Shown here piece by piece: positions 51,580 through 59,777 of a stretch of DNA of 64,000 nucleotides. The notes beneath the pieces were generated by a model. The model was not told the DNA's origin, did not search any database, and saw only the letters and a list, made by a program, of their open reading frames with translations. The translations under genes were made by a program, and so were the position numbers. Each line of letters starts with the position of its first letter. Within the stretch, counting starts at the first letter, position 1. The stretch lies in NCBI RefSeq assembly GCF_014656475.1, contig NZ_BNCM01000007.1, positions 169,382-233,381 of the forward strand. Reading direction: 5' to 3'. Origin of the DNA: Sinomonas cellulolyticus. Lineage in GTDB: Bacteria > Actinomycetota > Actinomycetes > Actinomycetales > Micrococcaceae.

Positions 51580-52283
51580 ATGGGGTCGACTGGGAGGGCG
51601 CCGTCAACGCCCGACGCGTTCTCGGGGACGTCTACCGGATGGGCCGCCGTGAGTGGCTCACCGAGCGGGGCTGGCGGCAGATGCACGACGACGGGATCCG
51701 CACCGTCATCGACCTGCGCAATCCCGACGAGCAGAAGCGGCGTCCCACCGATCCCGAGGTGAGCGAGAAGGCGATGGCCGGGATCGCCGTCGTCAGTGCA
51801 CCCACTGAGGACCCCGGCCACCCCGAGCACGCCGAGATGTTCGCGGACCGCCTGCCGCCCTATCTGAGCCATCCGGACGGATACGCCGGGATCGTCCGGC
51901 TGTTCCCCGACCGCCTTGTCGCGGTGTTCCGTGCCCTCGCGGCGGCGCCGGGCGGCGTCGTGCTCCACTGTTCGGCGGGCCGCGACCGCACCGGCCTGAT
52001 CGTCACCATGCTCCTGCAGCTCGCCGACCTTGGCGCCGCCGGGGAGGCCGCGGCCGAGCAGTACGAGGCGAGCGTGCGTGGCATCAACGAGTGGCACCGC
52101 ATCAGCCCGGTCAGGCACCCCTACGAACGGTGGCACGACGACGCCGAGCTAGCGCCGATCCTTGCCGACCGGCAGGCGGCGCTGGCTCAGTTCGCGGAGA
52201 CGCTCGACGTCGAGCGGTTCCTCCTCGAGCACGGGCTCAGCCGCGCGGAGCTCGCCGCAGTGCGGGCGAAGCTCCGAGCGTGA
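51576..52283 (+). CDS. Protein tyrosine phosphatase (MptpB/DUF442-like)
   Basis: A 235-residue phosphatase with the P-loop VLHCSAGRDRTGLIV near 128-142 (Cys near 131, Arg six residues later) and the acid-bearing loop earlier (VIDLRNPDEQKR near 44-55). This atypical lipid/tyrosine phosphatase group includes mycobacterial PtpB. It is intracellular; no signal peptide. GTG 51576 overlaps the previous stop. Substrate could be phosphotyrosine or phosphoinositide. Confidence 0.85.
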   Translation: MNGVDWEGAVNARRVLGDVYRMGRREWLTERGWRQMHDDGIRTVIDLRNPDEQKRRPTDPEVSEKAMAGIAVVSAPTEDPGHPEHAEMFADRLPPYLSHPDGYAGIVRLFPDRLVAVFRALAAAPGGVVLHCSAGRDRTGLIVTMLLQLADLGAAGEAAAEQYEASVRGINEWHRISPVRHPYERWHDDAELAPILADRQAALAQFAETLDVERFLLEHGLSRAELAAVRAKLRA

Positions 52284-52291
52284 GCCGCTCG

Positions 52292-53209
52292 TCAGTTCCG
52301 GACGAGCTGGGCCGGCTTGAGCTGGCTGACCATCACCGGGTAGTAGCCGCTCAGGTAGCCCCTCGCCGTCGGGTGGAGGTTGAACCGGCTCAGTGGCCCC
52401 GCAGGCACGAAGTTGAACCACGAGTCAGAGGACCCGATCTCGTGGCCGGTGAACTGGGCCGTTACGTCCACGAACGTCACATGGGCCTCAGCGGCCTTTG
52501 TTGCTAGGACGGCGTTGAGCGTGTCGACGCCGGCGTCGAACACCGCTGCGGCCGCGGGTGAGAGGATCCCGCCGCCCGGCAGCACCGTGGTGGGCTCGCC
52601 GGCGAGCGCGAAGATGCGGGGGTAGCCCAGCCACGCGACGCGAGCATGGGGTGCATACGCGTGGATGAGGCTGACGGTCTGCTGCACGGCGAGCGCGTCC
52701 GCCGCTGCGGCCCCCTGTTTGGCGAAGGCCTGGCATTGGGAGGCATCTGGGGTATGGTCCTCGATGCATGTCCCGACGAACGCCGCGAACCCGACGTCGT
52801 TCCCACCGGCAGTCAGAGTCACGAGGTCCGTGTGAGTGTTCAGGGCGCCATCAAGGGCAGCCTTGCCGATCTGCTGTGCGATGGTGGGCACGGGAATCTT
52901 GGGGTCCGTGGGCTCCCCGATCGTGGCGCCGGCACACGCGTAGTCCCCCTGGAGGGTGACCGACTTGGGTCGGCTGAACTGGCTCACCTGGTCAGGGCGT
53001 CCGCCGATGCGGCAGGTGGGGACAGGAAGGTACGGGTTCTCGGAGCTGGTGAGGGGGCTGGCGCCCCACCCGGCCGAATACGAGTCGCCGAAGTTGACGT
53101 AGTTCAGAGGCGTTGGCGGCGCCGCCACTGCCGGGGCCGCCGTGCTGGCGACAATGAGCGCCGCGGCTGCGGCGAAGGACGCAGCCGCACGGCTGACGAG
53201 TCGTGACAT
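52292..53209 (-). CDS. Secreted SGNH/GDSL hydrolase A
   Basis: A 305-residue exported hydrolase. Signal peptide 1-30 (cleavage near VAA-PP). Block I NFGDSYSAGWGA (catalytic Ser near 43), block III-like GGNDVGFAAFVGTC near 134 and block V FNLHPTARGYLSGY near 277 form the Ser-His site. Paired cysteines suggest disulfides. First of four SGNH genes clustered to 56645, all on the minus strand but at only moderate mutual identity. Likely an esterase or lipase acting on wall or plant lipids. Confidence 0.85.
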   Translation of the reverse strand: MSRLVSRAAASFAAAAALIVASTAAPAVAAPPTPLNYVNFGDSYSAGWGASPLTSSENPYLPVPTCRIGGRPDQVSQFSRPKSVTLQGDYACAGATIGEPTDPKIPVPTIAQQIGKAALDGALNTHTDLVTLTAGGNDVGFAAFVGTCIEDHTPDASQCQAFAKQGAAAADALAVQQTVSLIHAYAPHARVAWLGYPRIFALAGEPTTVLPGGGILSPAAAAVFDAGVDTLNAVLATKAAEAHVTFVDVTAQFTGHEIGSSDSWFNFVPAGPLSRFNLHPTARGYLSGYYPVMVSQLKPAQLVRN

Positions 53210-53345
53210 GGGGGGCCTCCGGGGTCAGGGCGGAGCAGGCGCCCATCCGTCGCCACTGCCTCACGATACGAACACGGCAGATCCTATCCTCGAGTGTGAG
53301 CTACGCAACACGCCCCGCACGTAAGCCTGCGGATATCCTCGGGCC

Positions 53346-53936
53346 ATGCCCTTCCTCGAGCCTGTGACGCTCCCCGGCCGCCTCGTGAGCCTCGAACCGC
53401 TTGCCCAGAGTCACCGAGCCGAGCTCGAGGACGCCGTGCGCGACGGCGAACTGTGGAACCTCTGGTACACCTCGGTGCCCCGCCCCGAGGGCATGGCCGC
53501 GGAGATCGACCGCCGACTGGCCCTCCAGGAGGCGGGCAGCATGCTTCCCTTCGTCACCCGGCGTGCAGCCGACGACCGCGTGATCGGGATGACCACCTAC
53601 ATGAACGCCGATGCCGCCAACCGCCGCCTCGAGATCGGCTCCACGTGGAACGCCGCGGGCGCCCACGGCACCGGAACCAACGCGGAGTCGAAGCTCCTGC
53701 TGCTGCGGCACGCATTCGAAACCCTGAGCTGCATCGCCGTCGAGTTCCGCACCCATTGGATGAACAGGCAGTCCCGAGCGGCGATCGAGCGCCTCGGCGC
53801 GAAGCAGGACGGCGTGCTCCGCAGCCACCAGCTCATGGCGGACGGCTCTCTCCGCGACACCGCGGTCTACTCGGTCGTCGCCTCCGAGTGGCCCATGGTC
53901 CGCAACGGCCTCGAGCTTCGCCTCGCCCGTCACTGA
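53346..53936 (+). CDS. GNAT-family N-acetyltransferase
   Basis: A 196-residue acetyltransferase of the RimJ-like group: VIGMTTYMNADAANRRLEIG near 81-100 and the acetyl-CoA region THWMNRQSRAAIERLGAKQD near 137-156. TATCCT (53334-53339) ends 6 bases before ATG, so the message is probably leaderless. Substrate unknown; it interrupts the SGNH hydrolase cluster on the opposite strand. Confidence 0.82.
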   Translation: MPFLEPVTLPGRLVSLEPLAQSHRAELEDAVRDGELWNLWYTSVPRPEGMAAEIDRRLALQEAGSMLPFVTRRAADDRVIGMTTYMNADAANRRLEIGSTWNAAGAHGTGTNAESKLLLLRHAFETLSCIAVEFRTHWMNRQSRAAIERLGAKQDGVLRSHQLMADGSLRDTAVYSVVASEWPMVRNGLELRLARH

Positions 53937-53963
53937 AAGTGCACGCCGAGCGTGCCCTGCAGA

Positions 53964-53999
53964 GCACGACGACGACGGAGCCAACCGCCGCCGTCGTGC
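53964..53999. terminator. Terminator after the GNAT gene
   Basis: Arms 53964-53978 and 53985-53999 pair over 15 positions with two A-C mismatches, 6-base loop. The right arm lies within a minus-strand copy of the 12-mer CGCACGACGGCG (53989-54000). It serves two convergent genes. Confidence 0.6.
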
Positions 54000-54022
54000 G
54001 CTCCGGCACGCGCTGGCGGCTT

Positions 54023-54730
54023 CTACCGCGGAAGCACCCTGTCATTCACGAGGGCCTGGTAGTAGCCGTACCTGTAGCCCGTGGCATTCGGGTGGAAGTC
54101 CTCGTTCGCGTCCGCCGACCCGTAGTTGATCCACTGGTTGGTCGAGCCGATCTCGTGCCCGCTGAATTCGTCGCGGACATCCACGAACTTGACCCCATTC
54201 GCCGTCGCCGCGCTCTGGATGACGGAGTCGAGGCTGTCGATGGACGCGTTGAGGCGCCGGGGGAAGTCGAGGAAGAGGTAGATGCCGGTGAAGAAGCGCG
54301 GGTACCCGAGTGCGGCGACCTTGGCCTTCGGGAACTTGGCCTTGACGGCCTGGTAGGCGCTTGTGAGCTTGGTGGTCAGGCTGGCCTTCTCGGCGGTGGT
54401 GAGCGTCAGGAGATCGATACAGGCCTGCGTGACCGTCCCGTTCGGGCATGCCGTGCTCACCTGGTTCGAGCCAGCATCGATTCCGCCCACCGTGAGCGTC
54501 ACGAGCCCGATGGTTGGATTCGGGACGTTCGGCGAGAGCTGCTCCAGCTGCGCGGGGATCTCGGCCGTTGAGGCGCCAGAGCATGCCGCGTTGCCCTGAG
54601 GCTTGATCTTCGACTGGTTGAGGTAGCCCACGAAGTAGGGGTAGCTGGCGTCCCGGCTCCTCTCGAGGGCCGCCGCAGTCGTGGCCGACCGCGTTCGCAA
54701 CGTAGAGATGCGGCGCGCTGCGGAATAGGG
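54023..54730 (-). pseudogene. Decayed SGNH/GDSL hydrolase
   Basis: About 225 codons align with the C-terminal three-quarters of the neighbouring SGNH hydrolases: ASYPYFVGYLNQSK, AACSGASTAEIPAQLEQL, TVGGIDAGSNQVSTAC and DFHPNATGYRYGYY. The signal peptide and block I with the catalytic Ser are absent; upstream the frame meets a stop at 54731-54733 with no start codon of normal type nearby. Block III reads GGID in place of GGND. The gene has therefore lost its 5' end and probably its activity. A fresh TTG start at 54700 cannot restore either. Confidence 0.75.
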
Positions 54731-54785
54731 CCTTAAGCCTGCGGCGCGAAATGCCGAAGGTCCTGCAGGAGCGCGCAGCGAAACG

Positions 54786-54820
54786 CACGACGACGGCGGT
54801 TGGGAACCGTCGTCGTCGTG
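54786..54820. terminator. Terminator downstream of SGNH hydrolase B
   Basis: A 16-bp stem (54786-54801 with 54805-54820, one G-T pair) and 3-base loop, built of CACGACGACGGCGG-like sequence, 25 bases after the stop of the minus-strand hydrolase. Confidence 0.8.
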
Positions 54821-54844
54821 GTTCGGTGGTGCCTCCTTGAAGGC

Positions 54845-55657
54845 TCAGCCGACGAGCGCGGGGGCCTTCCAGCCGAGAGCGGCAAGCGCGGCGCCGACCA
54901 CCGGAGCGTAGCCGTAGGCATAGCCAGTGGCGTTCGGGTGGAAGGCTGCGGAACCTGCCTCGGGGCCGTTGATCCACGGATCGGCACTTCCGAGCTCATG
55001 CCCGGTGAAGGCCAGCCTCACATCCACGTACTGAGCGCCAGCTCCGGTTGCGGCGGCCCAGATCGTGCTGTCCAACGCGTCGATGCCCGCATTCACCTGG
55101 TCAGTCAGTGGGCTGAGCCCCGTCAGGAAGAGGTGCGGGTAGCCGGTGAACACGATCTGCGCATTCGGGGACTTGGCGTGGATAGCGGTGACGATGGCCG
55201 GAATGTTCGCCCCAACGGTCCCGAGCTGCTGCTCAGCGGCGCCGAGCTGGCCGAGGCACGTGCCCCAGGTGAGCGGGTTGTTGGGGTCGGCCGCCAGGCA
55301 GGCGGCGGTGATGCTGCTCAGGCCGAGGTCATTGCCACCCGCCGTGACGGTCACGTAACCGGTGTTCGTCGGGAGGGTCTTCGCCTGCCTGATTACATCC
55401 GCGGTCGTCGCGCCGGAGCAGGCGATGTTCTTCTTCGCGCCGAGATCAGCAGGGTAGGACTGGGCGGTCCGACCGCAGTCGTCGATCGGAGTACCGCCTC
55501 CGACGCCTGCCGCGTATGAGTCGCCGAGGGCGTAGTACCAGCCCGACTGTGGAGCTGCGGGTGCGGCGACCGCGGGAGCCGCGGCGCCCCCGGCGGCAAT
55601 GAGGGTGATCGCCGCGGCAACTGCTGCGCCCAAGCGGCGGATTCTGGTGAACTTCAC
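54845..55657 (-). CDS. Secreted SGNH/GDSL hydrolase B
   Basis: A 270-residue exported hydrolase with a signal peptide (1-32). Block I ALGDSYAAGVGGG (Ser near 47), AGGNDLGLSSITAAC near 107 and FHPNATGYAYGY near 242 with the catalytic His. The C-terminal HPNATGYxYGY element is shared with the decayed copy and hydrolase C, so these three form a subfamily. Start ATG 55657. Substrate unknown; extracellular esterase expected. Confidence 0.85.
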   Translation of the reverse strand: MKFTRIRRLGAAVAAAITLIAAGGAAAPAVAAPAAPQSGWYYALGDSYAAGVGGGTPIDDCGRTAQSYPADLGAKKNIACSGATTADVIRQAKTLPTNTGYVTVTAGGNDLGLSSITAACLAADPNNPLTWGTCLGQLGAAEQQLGTVGANIPAIVTAIHAKSPNAQIVFTGYPHLFLTGLSPLTDQVNAGIDALDSTIWAAATGAGAQYVDVRLAFTGHELGSADPWINGPEAGSAAFHPNATGYAYGYAPVVGAALAALGWKAPALVG

Positions 55658-55710
55658 TTCACACTCCTAGCGTCACGTGGCGCAGCAGCGTGCGCAGCGC
55701 CCCCAAATGG

Positions 55711-55770
55711 CGGACGGCCGGTCGAGTAGGGCTGTCCTGACGGGAACAACCCTGCCCGAGCGGCCGTCCG
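55711..55770. other. Structured intergenic element
   Basis: CGGACGGCCG (55711-55720) pairs with 55761-55770, 10 bp perfect, enclosing a smaller stem of about 8 bp with one mismatch. It lies between two SGNH genes on the minus strand. A composite terminator is the simplest reading; no known riboswitch motif is recognised. Confidence 0.4.
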
Positions 55771-55820
55771 TGGCCCTAGGGCCTTTCGACTCTCGGCGAC
55801 GCGCGCCGGGGAATCGGCGG

Positions 55821-56645
55821 TCAGCTCACGAAGGGGCGCACCGCCGGGACGTAGCCGTACGTGTAGCCCAAGTAGTTGGGGTGGAAGGACGCCGGATCGA
55901 GCCCGGTCGGGGTTTCGATGGGACCGTTGATCCAAGGGCTGGTTGACCCGTAGCCGTGGCCGAGGAACCGCCAGGTCACATCCGTGTAGAGAGCGCCGTT
56001 CTTCAGCGCAGTCGTCGCGATTGTCGCATTGAGCAGGACCGTCGCTGCATTGATCTCAGTTGCCACGGGCTGGAGCTCCGTGGGAAGGCCCGAGACTGTG
56101 AACAGCAGCGGGTAGCCAGTGAGGGTGATACGGGCATTCGGCGCCTGGGCGTGGGCAGCCGCAATCGTGCTGGCGAGTTTCGCTGGCAGCGCCGGGATCA
56201 GGGTCGTGGTGGAGATGCTCAGCTGCTCCTGGCACTGGACCGGCGTCGCCGGGTTCATGCACGCGGCGACTACCGCCCCGACGCCGACGTCGTTGGCGCC
56301 GACAGTGATGGTCACGGTGCGCGCGTTGTGCCGGACCGCGGGCACCTGGAAGCTCGTGACGTCCGTCGTCAGGGCCCCGAAGCATCCGAAGTTCGTACCA
56401 TTCAGCTGGGTCGGGTAGGCGACCGCAGTCTGGACGCACGCGTTGAGCGGAGCACCGCCGCCGGTTCCCGCCGCGATGGAGTCGCCGAGCCCGAAGTAGG
56501 TCTGGGGTGACGCCGCCGACGCCGGTAATGCCGAGGCGCCCGCAACGAGGCCGATGGCCGCGACGAGGGCGAGGAAGGCTCGGACGATCGCGGATCTCCG
56601 TCGTGGAGGCGTCGGTGTGATCTCCGGTGTGGTGTGCAGGTCCAT
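55821..56645 (-). CDS. Secreted SGNH/GDSL hydrolase C
   Basis: A 274-residue exported hydrolase. The signal segment is long (basic residues to 20, hydrophobic 22-45, cleavage near ASA-AS). Block I GLGDSIAAGTGGG (Ser near 55), TVGANDVGVGAVVAAC near 117 and ASFHPNYLGYTYGY near 255. GAGGAG lies 7 bases before ATG 56645; an ATG five codons upstream is the alternative. First gene of the minus-strand SGNH run. Confidence 0.85.
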   Translation of the reverse strand: MDLHTTPEITPTPPRRRSAIVRAFLALVAAIGLVAGASALPASAASPQTYFGLGDSIAAGTGGGAPLNACVQTAVAYPTQLNGTNFGCFGALTTDVTSFQVPAVRHNARTVTITVGANDVGVGAVVAACMNPATPVQCQEQLSISTTTLIPALPAKLASTIAAAHAQAPNARITLTGYPLLFTVSGLPTELQPVATEINAATVLLNATIATTALKNGALYTDVTWRFLGHGYGSTSPWINGPIETPTGLDPASFHPNYLGYTYGYVPAVRPFVS

Positions 56646-56835
56646 TGCTGAGCTCCTCATGTAAGGCGCCCACCCGCCGTCGTCCGGCCCCCAGCCGGCA
56701 CGAACTGGCGCCGGAGGGGCGGACAGTCCTGACGCGCCACATGTTAAGCCCGCGATGGGCCGGGCAGAAAGGACCGGAGCGCAGGGAAGGAGAGGCCGTG
56801 CCCTACGCCGGGACCCCGTGTATTCTAGATCTATT

Positions 56836-56853
56836 ACCGAACGGCCGGTCAGT
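56836..56853. promoter_or_regulatory. TetR/PaaR-type operator before paaZ
   Basis: ACCGAACGGCCGGTCAGT, 48 bases before the paaZ start, matches its own reverse complement at 14 of 18 positions and matches the thiolase-operon site at 14 of 18. TATTCT at 56821-56826 just upstream is a likely -10. Confidence 0.65.
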
Positions 56854-56901
56854 AATTTCCTGCCCGCCGTGAAGGCCCCCGACCGGAAGGACCCGTCGAC
56901 G

Positions 56902-59025
56902 ATGACCACTGCCCCGGAAGCCCCCACGAAGGAAACCGCCACCGCGATCGTCCCCAGCTACGTCCGCGATGCCTGGTGGACCCCGGAGAACCCCGGCCGC
57001 GGCGCCGAGGTGCGCGATGCGAGCACGGGTGAGCTGCTCGCCGTCGTGAACTCGGACGGCATCGACCTGGCCGGCATGGTGGAGCACGCGCGCACGGTCG
57101 GGCAGGCCGAGCTCGGCAAGTTCACCATCCACGAGCGTGCCCTCAAGCTCAAGGAACTCGCACAGTTCCTCAGGGGCCACCGCGAGGAGCTGTACGAGCT
57201 CTCCTTCAAGTCCGGCGCCACCAAGATCGACAACATGGTGGACATCGACGGCGGCATCGGTGTGCTGTTCACCTTCGGCTCGAAGGGCCGCCGTGAGCTG
57301 CCCAACTCGAATGTGATCGTGGACGGCCCCATGGAGGTCCTCTCCAAGGACGGCTCGTTCGCCGGTGAGCACATCTACACCCGCATCCCGGGTGTGGCCG
57401 CGCAGATCAACGCGTTCAACTTCCCCGTGTGGGGCATGCTCGAGAAGTTCGCCCCCGCGTTCGTGGCGGGCGTTCCCACCATCGTCAAGCCCGCCACCCC
57501 GACCGGCTACGTGACGGAGGCCATGGTCCGCCTCATGGTGGACTCCGGCATCCTCCCGGCCGGGTCGATCCAGCTCATCTCCGGCTCCGCCCGGACCCTC
57601 CTCGACGAGCTCGACTACCGGGACATGGTCTCCTTCACGGGCTCCGCCGCGACCGCCAACCTGCTCAAGTCGCACCCGAACGTGGTCCACGGCGGCGTCC
57701 GCTTCACGTCCGAGACGGACTCGCTCAACGCCGCGATCCTCGGGCCCGACGCCGTCCCCGGCACCCCCGAATTCGACGCGTTCGTGAAGTCCGTGGTCAC
57801 CGAGATGACGGTCAAGGCCGGCCAGAAGTGCACGGCGATCCGCCGCTCGATCGTCCCCGCCGAGCTCGTGGACGACGTCGTTGCCGCCATCGGCGCGCGG
57901 GTGACGGAGCGCGTCGTGGTCGGCGACCCCAGGGCCGAGGGCGTGACGATGGGCGCGCTCGCCTCGCTCGAGCAGCTCAAGGACGTCCGCGGCGCCGTCG
58001 AGTCCCTCGTGGAGGCAGGCGGGAAGATCGCGTTCGGCTCGCTCGACGCCCCCGAGGTCGTCACGGCGAGCGGCGAGAAGGCGGTTGTGACGGACGGCGC
58101 CTTCATGTCCCCCGTGGTCCTCACGTGGGAGGACGTCGAGGCGCCCGCGCTGCATGGCACCGAGGCGTTCGGCCCGGTCTCCTCGGTGGTGGGCTTCTCC
58201 TCGCTGGAGGAGGCCATCAGGCTTGCCGCGATGGGCTCCGGCTCGCTCGTCGCCTCGGTGTGCACCAACGATCCGGAGGCCGCGAAGACCCTCGTCACCG
58301 GGATCGCCGCGCACCACGGCCGCGTGCTCATGCTCAACCGCGAGGACGCCAAGACCTCGACCGGCCACGGCTCCCCGGTCCCGCACCTCGTCCATGGCGG
58401 CCCGGGCCGCGCGGGCGGCGGTGAGGAGCTCGGCGGCATCCGCTCCGTCAAGCACCACATGCAGCGCACCGCGATCCAGGGCTCGCCCAACATGCTCACC
58501 GCGGTCACCGGTGTGTGGCACACCGGCGCGGACCGGCACCTCGCCGACCCGGCCGACCCCTCGACGCACCCGTTCCGCAAGTCCCTCGCAGAGCTGCGCG
58601 TGGGCGATGCGATGCGCTCCGAGCTGCGCCAGATCACCCGCGAGGACATCGCGAAGTTCGCCGCCGAGACCGGCGACACGTTCTACGCCCACATGGACGA
58701 CGAGGCCGCCCGCGCTGCCGGAGTCTTCCCCGGCATCGTGGCGCACGGCTACCTCCTCGTGAGCTGGGCCGCGGGACTCTTCGTCTCGCCCGAGCCCGGC
58801 CCCGTGCTGCTCAACTACGGCCTGGACAACCTGCGCTTCCTCCAGCCCGTCCCCGCCGGCGACTCGATCCGCGTGACCCTCACGGCCAAGCAGATCACCC
58901 CGCGGGTCACCGACGAGTACGGCGAGGTCCGCTGGGACGCCGTCCTGACCAACCAGGACGACGAGCTCATCGCCAACTACGACGTCCTCACCCTCGTGGA
59001 GAAGGAGTGGCCCAAGAAGGCCTGA
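56902..59025 (+). CDS. paaZ: PaaZ: oxepin-CoA hydrolase / aldehyde dehydrogenase
   Basis: A 707-residue bifunctional enzyme of aerobic phenylacetate degradation. Residues 1-530 are an aldehyde dehydrogenase: the nucleophile is Cys310 in AGQKCTAIRRS, with RFTSETDSLN near 270. Residues 560-707 are a MaoC hotdog hydratase with DEAARAAGVFPGIVAHGY carrying the catalytic Asp/His pair. It opens the oxepin ring and oxidises the aldehyde to 3-oxo-5,6-didehydrosuberyl-CoA. The paaABCDE and paaK genes are not in the window, so the pathway is scattered. A TetR-type operator precedes it. Confidence 0.92.
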   Translation: MTTAPEAPTKETATAIVPSYVRDAWWTPENPGRGAEVRDASTGELLAVVNSDGIDLAGMVEHARTVGQAELGKFTIHERALKLKELAQFLRGHREELYELSFKSGATKIDNMVDIDGGIGVLFTFGSKGRRELPNSNVIVDGPMEVLSKDGSFAGEHIYTRIPGVAAQINAFNFPVWGMLEKFAPAFVAGVPTIVKPATPTGYVTEAMVRLMVDSGILPAGSIQLISGSARTLLDELDYRDMVSFTGSAATANLLKSHPNVVHGGVRFTSETDSLNAAILGPDAVPGTPEFDAFVKSVVTEMTVKAGQKCTAIRRSIVPAELVDDVVAAIGARVTERVVVGDPRAEGVTMGALASLEQLKDVRGAVESLVEAGGKIAFGSLDAPEVVTASGEKAVVTDGAFMSPVVLTWEDVEAPALHGTEAFGPVSSVVGFSSLEEAIRLAAMGSGSLVASVCTNDPEAAKTLVTGIAAHHGRVLMLNREDAKTSTGHGSPVPHLVHGGPGRAGGGEELGGIRSVKHHMQRTAIQGSPNMLTAVTGVWHTGADRHLADPADPSTHPFRKSLAELRVGDAMRSELRQITREDIAKFAAETGDTFYAHMDDEAARAAGVFPGIVAHGYLLVSWAAGLFVSPEPGPVLLNYGLDNLRFLQPVPAGDSIRVTLTAKQITPRVTDEYGEVRWDAVLTNQDDELIANYDVLTLVEKEWPKKA

Positions 59026-59105
59026 CCGGTCGCGGAGGGCGGGGTCTCCACCCCGCCCTCTGGGCTTAAACTGGTGCCCGTCAGTTCCCCTCGTGGAGGT
59101 GTGTC

Positions 59106-59510
59106 ATGACGCTGGCAACGCGACCGGCAACCACAATCCTGACCGTGGCCGACGAGGCCCGCGCGAAGGACTTCTACGAGGGAGCGCTGGGGCTCCCTGT
59201 CCGCGGCAAGGACCCGACCGGGATGATGATCCTCGGTCTGGACGGATCCGCATCGCTGGGCCTGATGGTGGATGCGCAAGCAGCCCACTCGGGCCACACC
59301 GCCCTGACGTTCGAGGTCGACGACCTCGAGGCAGCCATGGCGGACCTCGAAGGCCACGGGGTGCACTTCGAGGACTACGACCTGCCCAATCTGAAGACGG
59401 ATGAGCACCATATCTTCTCCGCGCCAGGCGAGCGTGCCTCGTGGTTCGCGGATCCAGATGGGAACATCCTCTGCCTGCACGAGGGCGGGGTCGTCGAGTA
59501 CAACATGTAG
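59106..59510 (+). CDS. VOC-family (glyoxalase-like) protein
   Basis: A 134-residue glyoxalase/bleomycin-resistance-fold protein: TTILTVADEARAKDFYEGAL near 9-28, HTALTFEVDDLEAAMADLEG near 63-82, then FADPDGNILCLHEGG near the C-terminus. Metal ligands are plausible (His63, Glu near 130). AGGTG lies 6-8 bases before ATG. Substrate unknown. A strong terminator follows. Confidence 0.85.
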   Translation: MTLATRPATTILTVADEARAKDFYEGALGLPVRGKDPTGMMILGLDGSASLGLMVDAQAAHSGHTALTFEVDDLEAAMADLEGHGVHFEDYDLPNLKTDEHHIFSAPGERASWFADPDGNILCLHEGGVVEYNM

Positions 59511-59528
59511 CGCACAGAACGCAGCGCA

Positions 59529-59571
59529 CGACGGCGGTGGGCCGGGTTCAAGACCCGGCCCACCGCCGTCG
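59529..59571 (+). terminator. Terminator after the VOC gene
   Basis: A perfect 19-bp stem (59529-59547 with 59553-59571) and a 5-base loop, followed by a short pyrimidine run. The left arm lies in a copy of the 12-mer CGCACGACGGCG (59525-59536). Confidence 0.85.
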
Positions 59572-59690
59572 GGCTTTCAGCACTTGCTCTTGGCGGTGCC
59601 TCCGCTCCCGAAGGCCGCGAGCCATAGGCACGGCCGGCCGAGTCGGCGAGGATGGGACCCATCCCTGAGTGAGGACAAGGAGTGGGGCCC

Positions 59691-59777
59691 ATGACCAAGT
59701 ACCTGATCTCTTTCCCCAGCAATGCGATGGTGTTCCCTGAGGAGGACCTCCAGGACGTGGCGGACGCCGCAAGATGA
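59691..59777 (+). pseudogene. Truncated YciI-like gene
   Basis: 28 codons, MTKYLISFPSNAMVFPEEDL then QDVADAAR, match the N-terminus of YciI-related (DGPF-like) proteins that normally run to about 100 residues. The frame then stops in an ATGA overlap with the CoA-transferase start. AAGGAG is well placed before its ATG, so the fragment may still be translated and couple ribosomes into the next gene. A deletion that joined it to the transferase is the likely origin. Confidence 0.6.

Noticed and set aside
54042..54977. A long alternative frame over the decayed SGNH gene, possibly a frameshift product
   Set aside because: Its translation is Arg/Gly/Pro-rich shadow sequence with no SGNH blocks, so it does not supply the missing 5' half.
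55711..55770. Riboswitch (c-di-AMP type) before a secreted protein
   Set aside because: Only a stem with an inner hairpin is seen; the conserved ydaO-type core is absent.
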